Of a stretch of DNA of 64,000 bases, positions 49,654 to 57,392 are shown one piece after another (positions within the stretch are counted from its first letter, which is position 1; the number at the start of each line of letters is the position of its first letter). Both the position numbers and the translations under genes were made by a program. This DNA is from Streptomyces deccanensis (GTDB lineage: Bacteria; Actinomycetota; Actinomycetes; Streptomycetales; Streptomycetaceae). Under the pieces are notes generated by a model. It was not told the DNA's origin. It saw nothing but the letters and a program-made list of their open reading frames with translations, and ran no database searches. The stretch is from contig NZ_CP092431.1 of the NCBI RefSeq assembly GCF_022385335.1, forward strand, positions 8,494,001-8,558,000, written 5' to 3'.

Positions 49654-50337
49654 ATGCCCCCGCCCACGCGTCCGCCCATGCGCCGCAGAGCCCGTGTCCT
49701 GTCCGCCACCGCCCTGATCGGCGTCGTCCTGGGCGCCGCCGCCCCGACCGCCCACGCGGATCCCGCGGCCGAGGTGAACCCGCAGTCCGTCGAACCGGGC
49801 GGCACCCTCACCTTCTCCGTCGCCTGCGACCCGACCGGCGGCACCGCCCCCGAGACCATCGACGCCAGCTCACAGGCGTTCGAACAGGGCACCGTCACGC
49901 TGCAACGCCTCCCGGGCGACGGCGACTCCGCCGCCGGCCCCTCCTACCAGGGCACGGCGAAGATCGCGCCCGCCGCGGACTTCGAGACCGGCGTCGACGC
50001 GGCGGCCCCGGCCACCGAGTGGGGCGTCGACGGCGTGTGCCCCGGGGCCCCCGGCGGCGAGGGCAAACAGTGGAGCGCCGCGTTCGACGTCTCCGTCGGC
50101 GGCGACCAGTCCTGGTCCACCCACCAGCCCTCGCACCAGCCGACCCATCAGCCCACGCACCAGCCCTCCCACGACTCCACCCACCAACCGGCCCCGGTCC
50201 AGCGGGGCGTCCACGCGGGCGACGGCGGTGCCTTCACTGACTCCGTCCCCGCCATGGTCGCCGGTGGCCTCCTCGTCGCGGGAGCGCTCGGCGCGGCCGT
50301 GCACCGGCTGCGCCGCCGGGACCGTTGGACGCCGTGA
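49654..50337 (+). CDS. Secreted membrane-anchored protein with His/Thr/Pro repeats
   Basis: 227 residues. An N-terminal signal peptide (MPPPTRPPMRRRARVLSATALIGVVLGAAAPTAHA) with a clear AxA site near residue 35. Then an Ig-like extracellular region (about 36-150: PQSVEPGGTLTFSVACDPTGG, two Cys). A six-unit THQP repeat (156-179) comes next, and a C-terminal transmembrane helix (about 197-217: VPAMVAGGLLVAGALGAAVHRL) with a basic RRRDR end. The protein should sit on the cell surface with the repeat outside. The repeated His may bind metals. AAGGAGT lies 7 bases before the ATG. No known family. Confidence 0.75.
   Translation: MPPPTRPPMRRRARVLSATALIGVVLGAAAPTAHADPAAEVNPQSVEPGGTLTFSVACDPTGGTAPETIDASSQAFEQGTVTLQRLPGDGDSAAGPSYQGTAKIAPAADFETGVDAAAPATEWGVDGVCPGAPGGEGKQWSAAFDVSVGGDQSWSTHQPSHQPTHQPTHQPSHDSTHQPAPVQRGVHAGDGGAFTDSVPAMVAGGLLVAGALGAAVHRLRRRDRWTP
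50119..50190 (+). repeat. 12-bp tandem repeat encoding THQP/SHQP
   Basis: Six consecutive 12-base units (50119-50190) encode THQP, SHQP, THQP, THQP, SHDS, THQP in the surface protein gene. The unit length keeps frame, so copy number can vary without frameshift. Confidence 0.9.
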
Positions 50338-50539
50338 GCGTGTGACCGGCGCAACCCGTACCGGGGCCCATGGGGCGCGTGAGCCTGGGTACTGACAGGC
50401 CGAGGGTGCGCGCGACGCCGGCCGTGTTCGACACGGCACGCCGACGCACCCCGACGCACGAGGGAGCATCATCGACATCCCGGAGCGATCCCGGAGGGGT
50501 GAGCGCCGGGCCACGCACCAGGAGCGGGCGGAGGCACAT

Positions 50540-51757
50540 ATGCGGCGGACGGATCCGGAAGGACACGGTCCGGTCCGCTACGGCCCGCCCCTTCCCACCC
50601 AGGGACTGCCCGTCCTGCCCGAACTGACCGCCGTCCTCTCCGCCGCGGCGGGCCGCCCCGACCCCGTCCCCCTCGGTGGTGATCCCGCCCTCCTGGACGC
50701 CGCCTGCGGCTACTGGGACCGACGCGGACTGGCCACCACCCGGGACCGGGTCCTCGCCGCCCCCGGCGCTCCCGCCCTGCTTCTCGCCCTGACCGCCGCG
50801 ATCGGCGGCGACGTGCTGCTGCCTCGGCCGTGTGCCGCCTGGTGGGAGCCGCAGGCGCGGGCGCTCGGGAGATCCGTCTTCCACGTGGCCACACCCGCCG
50901 AGTGCGGGGGCGTGCCGGACCCGTACGCGCTCCTGGAGACCGTCCGCAGGATCCGGGCCGAGGGAGGCGATCCCCGGCTGCTCGTGCTGTGCGTCGCCGA
51001 CGACCCGACCGCGACCGTGGCTCCGCCCGAACTGGTGCACGAGACCATGGAGGCGGCCCTGGGGGAGGGGCTGCACCTGGTCAGCGACGAGACCTGGCGC
51101 GACACCGTGCACGACCCGCACGACACCGTGCTGTTCAGCCCCGCCGAGATGGTGCCGGACCGGGTCACCGTCGTCGCCGACCTCGCCGGCGCCTTCCTGC
51201 CGGCCGGCTGGCCGGCCGCCGTCGCCCGCTTCCCGGGGGACGGGGGCGGTGCGGGGCTGCGCGACCGGGTCCTGGACGTGCTCACCGCGCTGGGCGCCCG
51301 GGTCGCCACCCCGGTCGCGGCGGCCGCCGCGCACGCCCTCGACGAGCCCGCCCCCGTCACCGAACGGCTCGCCACCGCCGTACGCCTGCACGCGCGTCTC
51401 GCCGACGCCGCGCACCGGGCCGTGGTGGCCGCCGGGGCGCTCGCCCTGCCGCCGCGCGCCGGGCGGCATCTGTACGCCGACCTCGCCCCGCTGCGCTCGG
51501 CCCTCGCCGGGCACGGCGTCGGCGACGCCCAGGAGGCGGAGGACTTCCTCACCGACCGGCTCGGGATGCCCGCGCCCGGCGGTCACCGGTTCGGGGACGA
51601 CCTCGGGGCGCTGCGCGTCCGGCTGTCGACCGACGCGTTCCTCGGCACCACCGACACGGAGCGCGCCCAGGCCCTGGCCGCGCCGGACCCCCTGGAACTC
51701 CCGCATGTGGAACGGGCGTTGGCCCACCTCGGCGCGACCTTGGAGGACCTGCGATGA
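50540..51757 (+). CDS. Aminotransferase-like protein lacking the PLP lysine
   Basis: A 405-residue protein of the class I/II aminotransferase fold: LDAACGYWDRRGLATTRDRVLAAPGAPALLLALTAAIGGDVLLPRP at the large domain, VADDPTATVAPPELV and LVSDETWRDTV (pyridine Asp at about 181). Where active relatives have the Schiff-base lysine (S-K-x pattern) this protein reads VVADLAGAFLPAGWPAA (about 211-227), without a Lys. It could be a pseudo-enzyme, bind PLP without reaction or use another residue. GGAGG lies 6 bases before the ATG. It overlaps the following metallo-beta-lactamase gene by ATGA, so both work together. Confidence 0.8.
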   Translation: MRRTDPEGHGPVRYGPPLPTQGLPVLPELTAVLSAAAGRPDPVPLGGDPALLDAACGYWDRRGLATTRDRVLAAPGAPALLLALTAAIGGDVLLPRPCAAWWEPQARALGRSVFHVATPAECGGVPDPYALLETVRRIRAEGGDPRLLVLCVADDPTATVAPPELVHETMEAALGEGLHLVSDETWRDTVHDPHDTVLFSPAEMVPDRVTVVADLAGAFLPAGWPAAVARFPGDGGGAGLRDRVLDVLTALGARVATPVAAAAAHALDEPAPVTERLATAVRLHARLADAAHRAVVAAGALALPPRAGRHLYADLAPLRSALAGHGVGDAQEAEDFLTDRLGMPAPGGHRFGDDLGALRVRLSTDAFLGTTDTERAQALAAPDPLELPHVERALAHLGATLEDLR

Positions 51758-52794
51758 CCCTCCCCTCCGAGTCGAGCACCACCACCTCCACGACCACCCG
51801 CACCACCCCCACGACGACCCCCTTCCCCCCGCTCGCGGAGCCCCGCCCGCTCGGTGAGCCGCGCCGGTGGCCGCGGTCGTTCGCCGACCGGCTCACCACG
51901 CCCCTCCCCGGGCTGAAGGCGTTCGCGCGGTTCGCCCGGGAGGGCTCGGTACGGCCCGGGGCCGACGGGCTCGCCGACATCCCTCGACTGCCGTACGAGC
52001 CGGGCCCGTTGCCGAGCGTGGACGCCCGCACCGTCGCCGTCTCCTGGGCGGGGCACGCGAGTTGGGTGGTGCGGATCGGCGGGCTGACCGTCCTCACCGA
52101 CCCCGTCTGGTCCCGCCGCATCCTGGGCACCCCGGCACGGATCACCCCCGTGGGCGTCGACTGGGACGCGCTGCCCCGCGTGGACGCGGTCGTCATCAGC
52201 CACAACCACTACGACCACCTCGACGCCCCCACCCTGGCCAGACTCCCGCGCCGGACCCCGGTGTTCGTGCCCGCCGGGCTCGGCCGCTGGTTCCGGCGGC
52301 GCCGGTTCGACCGGGTCACCGAGCTGGACTGGTGGGAGGCGGCCGAACTCGACGGCGTCCGCTTCGACTTCGTACCGGCCCACCACTGGTCCAAGCGCAC
52401 CCTCACCGACACCTGCCGCTCCCTGTGGGGCGGTTGGGTCCTCACGGCCCCCGACGGCAGGCGTCTCTACTTCGCCGGCGACACCGGCTACGGCCACTGG
52501 TTCTCCCTCATCGGCCGCCGCCACCCCGGCATCGACGTCGCCCTGCTGCCCATCGGCGCCTACGACCCCCGCTGGTGGCTGAGCGACGTGCACTGCGACC
52601 CGGAGGAGGCGGTCCGCGCCTTCCTGGACCTCGGCGCCCGCCACATGGCCCCCATGCACTGGGCCACCTTCGTCCTGTCGGCCGAACCGGTCCTCGAACC
52701 CCTGAAGAGGGTGCGGGCGGCATGGCAGGCGGCCGGACTGCCCCGCGAGCACCTGTGGGACCTGCCGATCGGCGGCTCCCGCGTACTGGACTGA
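51754..52794 (+). CDS. Metallo-beta-lactamase fold hydrolase, NAPE-PLD-like
   Basis: 346 residues. After a Thr/Ser-rich start (1-22) the MBL domain carries VSWAGHASWVVRIGGLTVLTDPVWSRR (the UlaG/NAPE-PLD signature), HNHYDHLD (HxHxDH metal motif, near residue 149), AHHWSKRTLTD, YFAGDTGYG and PMHWATFVLS. Relatives are phospholipase D-type (N-acylphosphatidylethanolamine) or lactone-like hydrolases; substrate unknown. Overlaps the aminotransferase-like gene by 4 bases. The window holds a second MBL hydrolase at 53482. Confidence 0.87.
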   Translation: MTLPSESSTTTSTTTRTTPTTTPFPPLAEPRPLGEPRRWPRSFADRLTTPLPGLKAFARFAREGSVRPGADGLADIPRLPYEPGPLPSVDARTVAVSWAGHASWVVRIGGLTVLTDPVWSRRILGTPARITPVGVDWDALPRVDAVVISHNHYDHLDAPTLARLPRRTPVFVPAGLGRWFRRRRFDRVTELDWWEAAELDGVRFDFVPAHHWSKRTLTDTCRSLWGGWVLTAPDGRRLYFAGDTGYGHWFSLIGRRHPGIDVALLPIGAYDPRWWLSDVHCDPEEAVRAFLDLGARHMAPMHWATFVLSAEPVLEPLKRVRAAWQAAGLPREHLWDLPIGGSRVLD

Positions 52795-52823
52795 CCGACC
52801 GGTCTCACCCGAAGCCCGAGGGC

Positions 52824-53438
52824 TCAGCCGACGACCCGGCGCCACACACTCGGCGCCACACTGATCAGCACCGTCAACACGACCGCCGCCAGCACCCCTT
52901 CCCACGGCTCCTTGAACAGGGACCCGCCCAGGATGCCGATCAACTGGTACGTCACGGCCCACGCGAGGCACGCCGGCAGGTTCCCCCGGGCGAACCGCCG
53001 CAACGGCATCTTCGCCAGCAGACAGGCCAGCATCACCGGGATGCGCCCGGCCGGCATCAGCCGGGACAGCACCAGCACGGCCACCCCGTGGTCGTCGAGC
53101 TTGGCCTGCGCCTGGCTCAGCCGGTCCTCCGGCGCCCGGCGGCGGATCGCCTCCAGCCAGCGCGAACCGTTCTTGGAACCCATCCCGCGCCGCCCCAGCC
53201 AGTACAGCGCGATGTCCCCGAGGAACGCGGCGACCGACGCCACCACGAACACCATCAGCAGCGAGAGCGGCGCCGTCTGATGGAACGCCACCACGGCCGC
53301 CGAACTGACCAGCGCCCCCGTCGGCACCACTGGCACCAGCGCTCCGACCAGCACCAGCAGGAACAGCGTGGGGTAGCCGATCGCTTGTTGGGTGGACGCG
53401 TACGGCACGGGGGTGCTCACGGCGGCCAGGACGATCAC
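52824..53438 (-). CDS. DedA/SNARE-associated family membrane protein
   Basis: 204 residues with about five hydrophobic segments. The DedA core: LVGALVPVVPTGALVSSAAVVAFH, LGDIALYWLGRRGMG, the GVAVLVLSRLMPAGRIPVMLACLLAKM loop and FARGNLPACLAWAVTYQLIG. Family members are undecaprenyl-phosphate or lipid flippases/scramblases and affect pH and antibiotic tolerance. The GTG at 53438 has GGGAGG 4 bases upstream; it lies 43 bases downstream of the MBL gene and is likely co-transcribed with it. Confidence 0.85.
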   Translation of the reverse strand: MIVLAAVSTPVPYASTQQAIGYPTLFLLVLVGALVPVVPTGALVSSAAVVAFHQTAPLSLLMVFVVASVAAFLGDIALYWLGRRGMGSKNGSRWLEAIRRRAPEDRLSQAQAKLDDHGVAVLVLSRLMPAGRIPVMLACLLAKMPLRRFARGNLPACLAWAVTYQLIGILGGSLFKEPWEGVLAAVVLTVLISVAPSVWRRVVG

Positions 53439-53481
53439 CGAGCCTCCCTCGCGACCACGGCGACCCGCGTCGGCGGGCGTC

Positions 53482-54255
53482 TCATCGCGCCACCCCCGGT
53501 CGTACGCTCTCCCCATGCCCCAGCCGGTGCACGGCCACCTCGGGAGCCCGTGTGGCGGCGAGGCGCACGAACTCCTCGCCGGGGGCGTGGAATTCATGGG
53601 GGCGCACGGCGTCCATGCCGATCGGCCAGTACGTGCCGTAGTGCACCGGAATCGCGCTCCGGGGCGCGAGCAGCGCAAGCGCCTCCGCCGCGCGCCCCGC
53701 GTCCAGATGCCCCTCGCCGAGGTACGGCCCCCAGCCGCCGACCGGGAGCAGCGCCACGTCGACCGGCCCGACCTCCTTGGACATCGTCTCGAACAGCCCG
53801 GTGTCCCCGGCGAAGTACGTCCGCGCCTCGCCCTCGACGACGAAGCCGAGGGCGGGCGAACGATGCGGCCCGACCGGCAGCCGCCGTCCGTCGTGCCGGG
53901 CGGAGACAGCGCGTACGACCAGGTCACCGACCCTGACCTGGTCCCCGGGCACCGCTTCGGACAGCCGCAGATGCGCCAGCCTGCGCAACCCCGGCACCTG
54001 GCGCGGCGCGCCCTTCGGCACCACGACCCGGGTCCCCGGGGCGAGCCGCGCCAGGGAGGGGACATGCAGATGATCGGCGTGCAGATGCGACACCAGCGCG
54101 ACGTCCGCGACCGCGGCCGCCGGCGGAGGGGGCGCGCCCCGGCGCCTTCTCAGATGCGCGAGCCGGCGCGCGAACAGGGGGTCCGTCAGCACCCTCGTTC
54201 CCGAGTCCTCCACGGTGCAGGTCGCATGACCCCACCAGGTGATCTCCACCGGCAC
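53482..54255 (-). CDS. MBL-fold metallohydrolase, UlaG-like
   Basis: A 257-residue single-domain metallo-beta-lactamase. VEITWWGHATCTVEDSGTRVLTDPLFARR opens the fold; VALVSHLHADHLHVPSLARL is the HxHxDH motif (near 57-62); TYFAGDTGLFETM, DVALLPVGGWGPYLGEGHLDAGRAAEALALL and HYGTYWPIGMDAVRPHEFH complete the active site. Substrate unknown. It precedes the DedA gene. A palindrome-like element (54275-54304) lies in its upstream region. Confidence 0.87.
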   Translation of the reverse strand: MPVEITWWGHATCTVEDSGTRVLTDPLFARRLAHLRRRRGAPPPPAAAVADVALVSHLHADHLHVPSLARLAPGTRVVVPKGAPRQVPGLRRLAHLRLSEAVPGDQVRVGDLVVRAVSARHDGRRLPVGPHRSPALGFVVEGEARTYFAGDTGLFETMSKEVGPVDVALLPVGGWGPYLGEGHLDAGRAAEALALLAPRSAIPVHYGTYWPIGMDAVRPHEFHAPGEEFVRLAATRAPEVAVHRLGHGESVRPGVAR

Positions 54256-54274
54256 TCCGTTCGCCTCCTTCGCG

Positions 54275-54304
54275 CTACTCCCCCGAGCCTACGGGCTGGA
54301 GTAG
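54275..54304. promoter_or_regulatory. Nested inverted repeat in a divergent promoter
   Basis: CTACTCC (54275-54281) pairs with GGAGTAG (54298-54304), enclosing AGCC-TACG-GGCT. It overlaps TAGGGT (54302-54307), a candidate -10 for the plus-strand gene starting at 54418, and lies 20 bases from the MBL gene start on the other strand. It could be an operator for both. Confidence 0.4.
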
Positions 54305-54417
54305 GGTCTGCGGCCTGAGCCCGTCCGGTGGATCATGCCGTGGGCGGGCATGCCGGTTCCGGCGTCCGCGGTTCGCTCCGCAGGACGGGGCGCGGACCCG
54401 GGGGAGGGGGGAACAGC

Positions 54418-54933
54418 ATGGGAGACATGGGAGACAGGAGCGGCGTCTCCGGCGTGGCGTGCCAGGACGCGGCTCAGGGGCGCGGCGCGGTGGCGGGGGG
54501 CGCGGCGGGACGCGGCGCGGCGGGTCGCGGCGCCGTGGTGCGCGTCGCGGCGATAGCGAGCCTGACGCCGCTGGAGGAACTGGAGGCGGATCCGTTCCTG
54601 GTCGACTCCCGCAGCCAGTACGCCATGTGCGCCCGCTGGGCGGCCGAGCGCGGCTACGTGGTGACGCGCGAGCTGCTCGTGCGAGGTCTGCGCCCCGATC
54701 ACTGCGCCCTCTGGGCCGATGTCGACGCCGGTCTGGTCGATCTCTTCGTCGCCCCCAGCCGCCGCGTCCTGGAACGCGCCCTGGCCTCCGTCGACGAGTT
54801 CACCGCCGAGTGCGTCCGACGCGGCATCCGCGTCGAGACCGTCGGCCACGCCGAACCCGCCTACGACGCCCAGATGAAGGCCCACGTCCACCGCCGCCTG
54901 TCGATGCCGACGGCGGGCTACGACGGCCGCTGA
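54418..54933 (+). CDS. Degenerate serine-recombinase-like protein
   Basis: 171 residues. A low-complexity GRGAV/GGAAGRGAA segment (about 15-45) precedes a region (about 46-150) that aligns by eye to the resolvase catalytic domain: VRVAAIASLTP (the strand of YARVS), SRSQYAMCARWAAERGYVVTRELLV, WADVDAGLVDLFVAPSRRVLERALASVDEFTAECVRRGIRVETVG. The usual YxRxS arginine is lost, a Ser remains, and the Arg-x-x-x-x-Arg positions near SRRVLER are partly kept. No DNA-binding C-terminal domain. It is probably a domesticated, non-recombining relative or a distinct fold. ATG at 54418 has GGAGGGGGG 8 bases upstream. Confidence 0.62.
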   Translation: MGDMGDRSGVSGVACQDAAQGRGAVAGGAAGRGAAGRGAVVRVAAIASLTPLEELEADPFLVDSRSQYAMCARWAAERGYVVTRELLVRGLRPDHCALWADVDAGLVDLFVAPSRRVLERALASVDEFTAECVRRGIRVETVGHAEPAYDAQMKAHVHRRLSMPTAGYDGR

Positions 54934-54985
54934 GCGCCCCGTCAGGGGCGCGGGGAACTGCGCGACCAGCCACCGACGCCCTGCG
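54934..54985 (+). repeat. Dispersed hairpin repeat, copy 5
   Basis: GCGCCCC-GTCA-GGGGCGC (54934-54951) followed by GGGGAACTGCGCGACCAGCC. It starts one base after the stop codon of the resolvase-like gene, and the 192-base gap to the next gene holds no other feature I can name. Confidence 0.8.
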
Positions 54986-55126
54986 GCCCGCGAAGTACGG
55001 CAAGCCCTGACCCCTCCCCGGCCCTCCGAGAGCCGTGCCCCCGTGCCACCCCGAAATGCCACCCCGGCGCCCCCACCCCCTATGACAGGCTGACCCCAGG
55101 ATCGTGACGGTAAAGGTGGCCAGAAC

Positions 55127-57298
55127 GTGGGCGGTGGTCGTTGGCGGAGGGTGCTGAGCGGGATCTGGCGCATGCTCGCCGTATGGGCGGTGTCCACGCT
55201 GACCATGCTCGTGCTCGCGGGCGCGCTGCCCGACTTCCGGCTCCGGTCCGAGAGCGATGAGAGCGCCACACAGATCGCCGTGACCGCGGCGTTCGGCGCC
55301 GGCGCGTTCGGTCTGCTGTCCTCGCTCGTGTGGCCGCTGCTGGTGCGGGCCCTGCTGCTGGTCCCGGCGCTCGTCCTCGGCCTGCTCGTCTTCTTCCTCA
55401 ACGGCTCCCTGCTCCTCCTCGCCCTGCGGCTCAACCCCTCCGGCCAGGGCGCGGCCGCGCCCGAGACCGCCGTGGTCGTGGCCGCCGTGATGTCCGCCGT
55501 CGCCTCCGCCACCGGCGGTGCCCTCGCCGTGCGGGACGACGACGCCTACCGGCGCCGGCTGTACCGCCTGGCCTACCGCCGCCGCAGGCACGCCGACGGC
55601 CGCCCGGGGCCCGCCGGACCCGGCACCGTCTTCCTCCAGCTCGACGGCGTCGGCCACGACGTGCTGGAGGCGGCGACGGAGAAGGGGCTGATGCCGACCG
55701 TGGCCGAGTGGCTGGGCCTCGCGCCGCCGCCCGCGTCGGCCGGCACCGCCCGCCCCCGGCCCACGCACCGGCTCACGCCGTGGCGCACCGACTGGTCCAG
55801 CCAGACCGGCGCCAGCCAGCTCGGCATCCTGCACGGCACCAACCACGACGTGCCCGCCTTCCGCTGGTACGAGAAGGACACCCGCGAGGTGATGGTCTGC
55901 AACCGGCCCTCCAGCGCCGCCGAACTCCAGCGCAGGGCCGTCGAGCGCACCGGCGACGGCGGACTGCTGACCGTCGACGGCGCCAGCCGCGGCAACCTCT
56001 TCAGCGGCGGCGCCGAGCAGCTCGCTCTCGTCCTGTCGATGGCGGCCCGCCGGGGCCGGCGCAACCGGTCCCGCGCCGGGTACTTCGCCTACTTCTCCGA
56101 CCCGGCCAACGCCGTCCGCACCGCCATGTCCTTCGTCGCCGACGTCCTGCGGGAGATCGGCCAGTCCACCCGGGCCCGGTTCGCCCAGCAGCGCCCCCGC
56201 GTCAAGCGCGGCGGGCTCTACCCGTTCATCCGCGCCTTCGCGACCGTCGTAGAGCGCGATGTCGTCGTCGCCGCCGTGATCGGGGACATGTTCGCGGGCC
56301 GCGCGGCGATCTACGCGGACCTGGTGGCGTACGACGAGGTCGCGCACCACTCCGGACCGCACAGCCGGGACGCCGCGAAGATCCTCGAGCGCCTGGACCG
56401 TTCCCTCGCGCTGATCGCCCAGGTCGCCGAACACGCCCCGCGCGCCTACCGGATCGTCCTCCTCTCCGACCACGGCCAGACCCCCGGCGAGACCTTCCTC
56501 GGCCGCTACGGCCTCACCCTCGGCGACCTGGTCCGCGCCGGCTGCGGCCTGCCCGTCCCGCGCCGCGCCCAGCGCACCCACAGCGGCGCCGAGGCCCGCG
56601 CGGCGGTCCGGGCCGCGCTGCGCATCCCCGTGGAGGAGGGCGTCGAGGAGTACCGCCCCACCCGTCGCTCCGAGCCCATCACCCTGGCCTCCGGCAACCT
56701 GGGCCTCGTCTCCTTCCCGGACGTCTCCCACCGGCTGAGCCGCGAGGAGATCGACGCCCGCCACCCCGCCCTGCTCTCCACCCTCGCCAACCACCCCGGC
56801 ATCGGTTTCGTCCTCGTCCGCAGCGAGGAGCACGGCGGCGTCGTCCTCGGCGCGCACGGCGCGGAGATCCCGATCGACGAACTCAGCGACGAACACCCGG
56901 GCCCCCTGGCCGACTTCGGCCCCGGCGCCGCCGACGCCGTACGCCGCACCCACGGCTTCCCCCACACCGCCGACATCATGGTCAACTCCTGGTACGACCC
57001 CACCGACGGCGAGGTCCTCGCCTTCGAGGAACAGATCGGCTCCCACGGAGGCCTGGGCGGCTGTCAGTCCCGCCCCTTCCTGATGTCCCCCCTGGCCCTC
57101 TCCGCCCCGGCCGAGGAGAACGAGGACCTGGTCGGCGCGGAACACATCCACCGGGTACTCAGAAGATGGCTACGGGAGGCGAACGGCCCCCAAGTACCCC
57201 TGGCCCACGGCAGCGCGCCCCTCAGGGGCGCGGGGAACTGCGCGACCGGCCACGACGAACCCGCGCCCGCCCCCGAACAGAACCCGGCAGACGCATAG
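55127..57298 (+). CDS. Alkaline-phosphatase-superfamily enzyme with four-helix membrane domain
   Basis: 723 residues. The first 130 or so hold four hydrophobic helices (MLAVWAVSTLTMLVLAGAL, VTAAFGAGAFGLLSSLVWPLLV, LLLVPALVLGLLVFFLNG, VVAAVMSAVASATGGALAV), like the holin-type head of known Streptomyces phosphodiesterases. The catalytic domain starts with GTVFLQLDGVGHDVLEAA (metal Asp), then the nucleophile region WSSQTGASQLGILHGTN, DMFAGRAAIYADLVAYDEVAHHSG and VLLSDHGQTPG. It is expected to be a metal-dependent phosphatase/phosphodiesterase facing outward. The start is a GTG at 55127. The last 25 residues (from GSAPLRGAGNCATGHDEP) are encoded by a dispersed hairpin repeat. Confidence 0.85.
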   Translation: MGGGRWRRVLSGIWRMLAVWAVSTLTMLVLAGALPDFRLRSESDESATQIAVTAAFGAGAFGLLSSLVWPLLVRALLLVPALVLGLLVFFLNGSLLLLALRLNPSGQGAAAPETAVVVAAVMSAVASATGGALAVRDDDAYRRRLYRLAYRRRRHADGRPGPAGPGTVFLQLDGVGHDVLEAATEKGLMPTVAEWLGLAPPPASAGTARPRPTHRLTPWRTDWSSQTGASQLGILHGTNHDVPAFRWYEKDTREVMVCNRPSSAAELQRRAVERTGDGGLLTVDGASRGNLFSGGAEQLALVLSMAARRGRRNRSRAGYFAYFSDPANAVRTAMSFVADVLREIGQSTRARFAQQRPRVKRGGLYPFIRAFATVVERDVVVAAVIGDMFAGRAAIYADLVAYDEVAHHSGPHSRDAAKILERLDRSLALIAQVAEHAPRAYRIVLLSDHGQTPGETFLGRYGLTLGDLVRAGCGLPVPRRAQRTHSGAEARAAVRAALRIPVEEGVEEYRPTRRSEPITLASGNLGLVSFPDVSHRLSREEIDARHPALLSTLANHPGIGFVLVRSEEHGGVVLGAHGAEIPIDELSDEHPGPLADFGPGAADAVRRTHGFPHTADIMVNSWYDPTDGEVLAFEEQIGSHGGLGGCQSRPFLMSPLALSAPAEENEDLVGAEHIHRVLRRWLREANGPQVPLAHGSAPLRGAGNCATGHDEPAPAPEQNPADA
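57213..57268 (+). repeat. Dispersed hairpin repeat, copy 6 (coding)
   Basis: GCGCCCC-TCA-GGGGCGC (57215-57231) followed by GGGGAACTGCGCGACCGGCC and ACGACGAACCCGCGCCC. Unlike the other copies it is translated: it encodes the C-terminal tail of the phosphatase gene, ending 30 bases before the stop at 57298. Confidence 0.8.
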
Positions 57299-57392
57299 GC
57301 GCCCCGCCCCACAAAAATTCGGCTGCGCTCCGGCGAAGCGGTCACCCACACTGTCCGCAACGTCCGCAGGACCAACCCCTGGAGCCCCCGCC

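Noticed and set aside
54418..54933. Functional site-specific recombinase
   Set aside because: It lacks the key Arg of the YxRxS motif and any DNA-binding domain, so I keep only a degenerate resolvase-like label.
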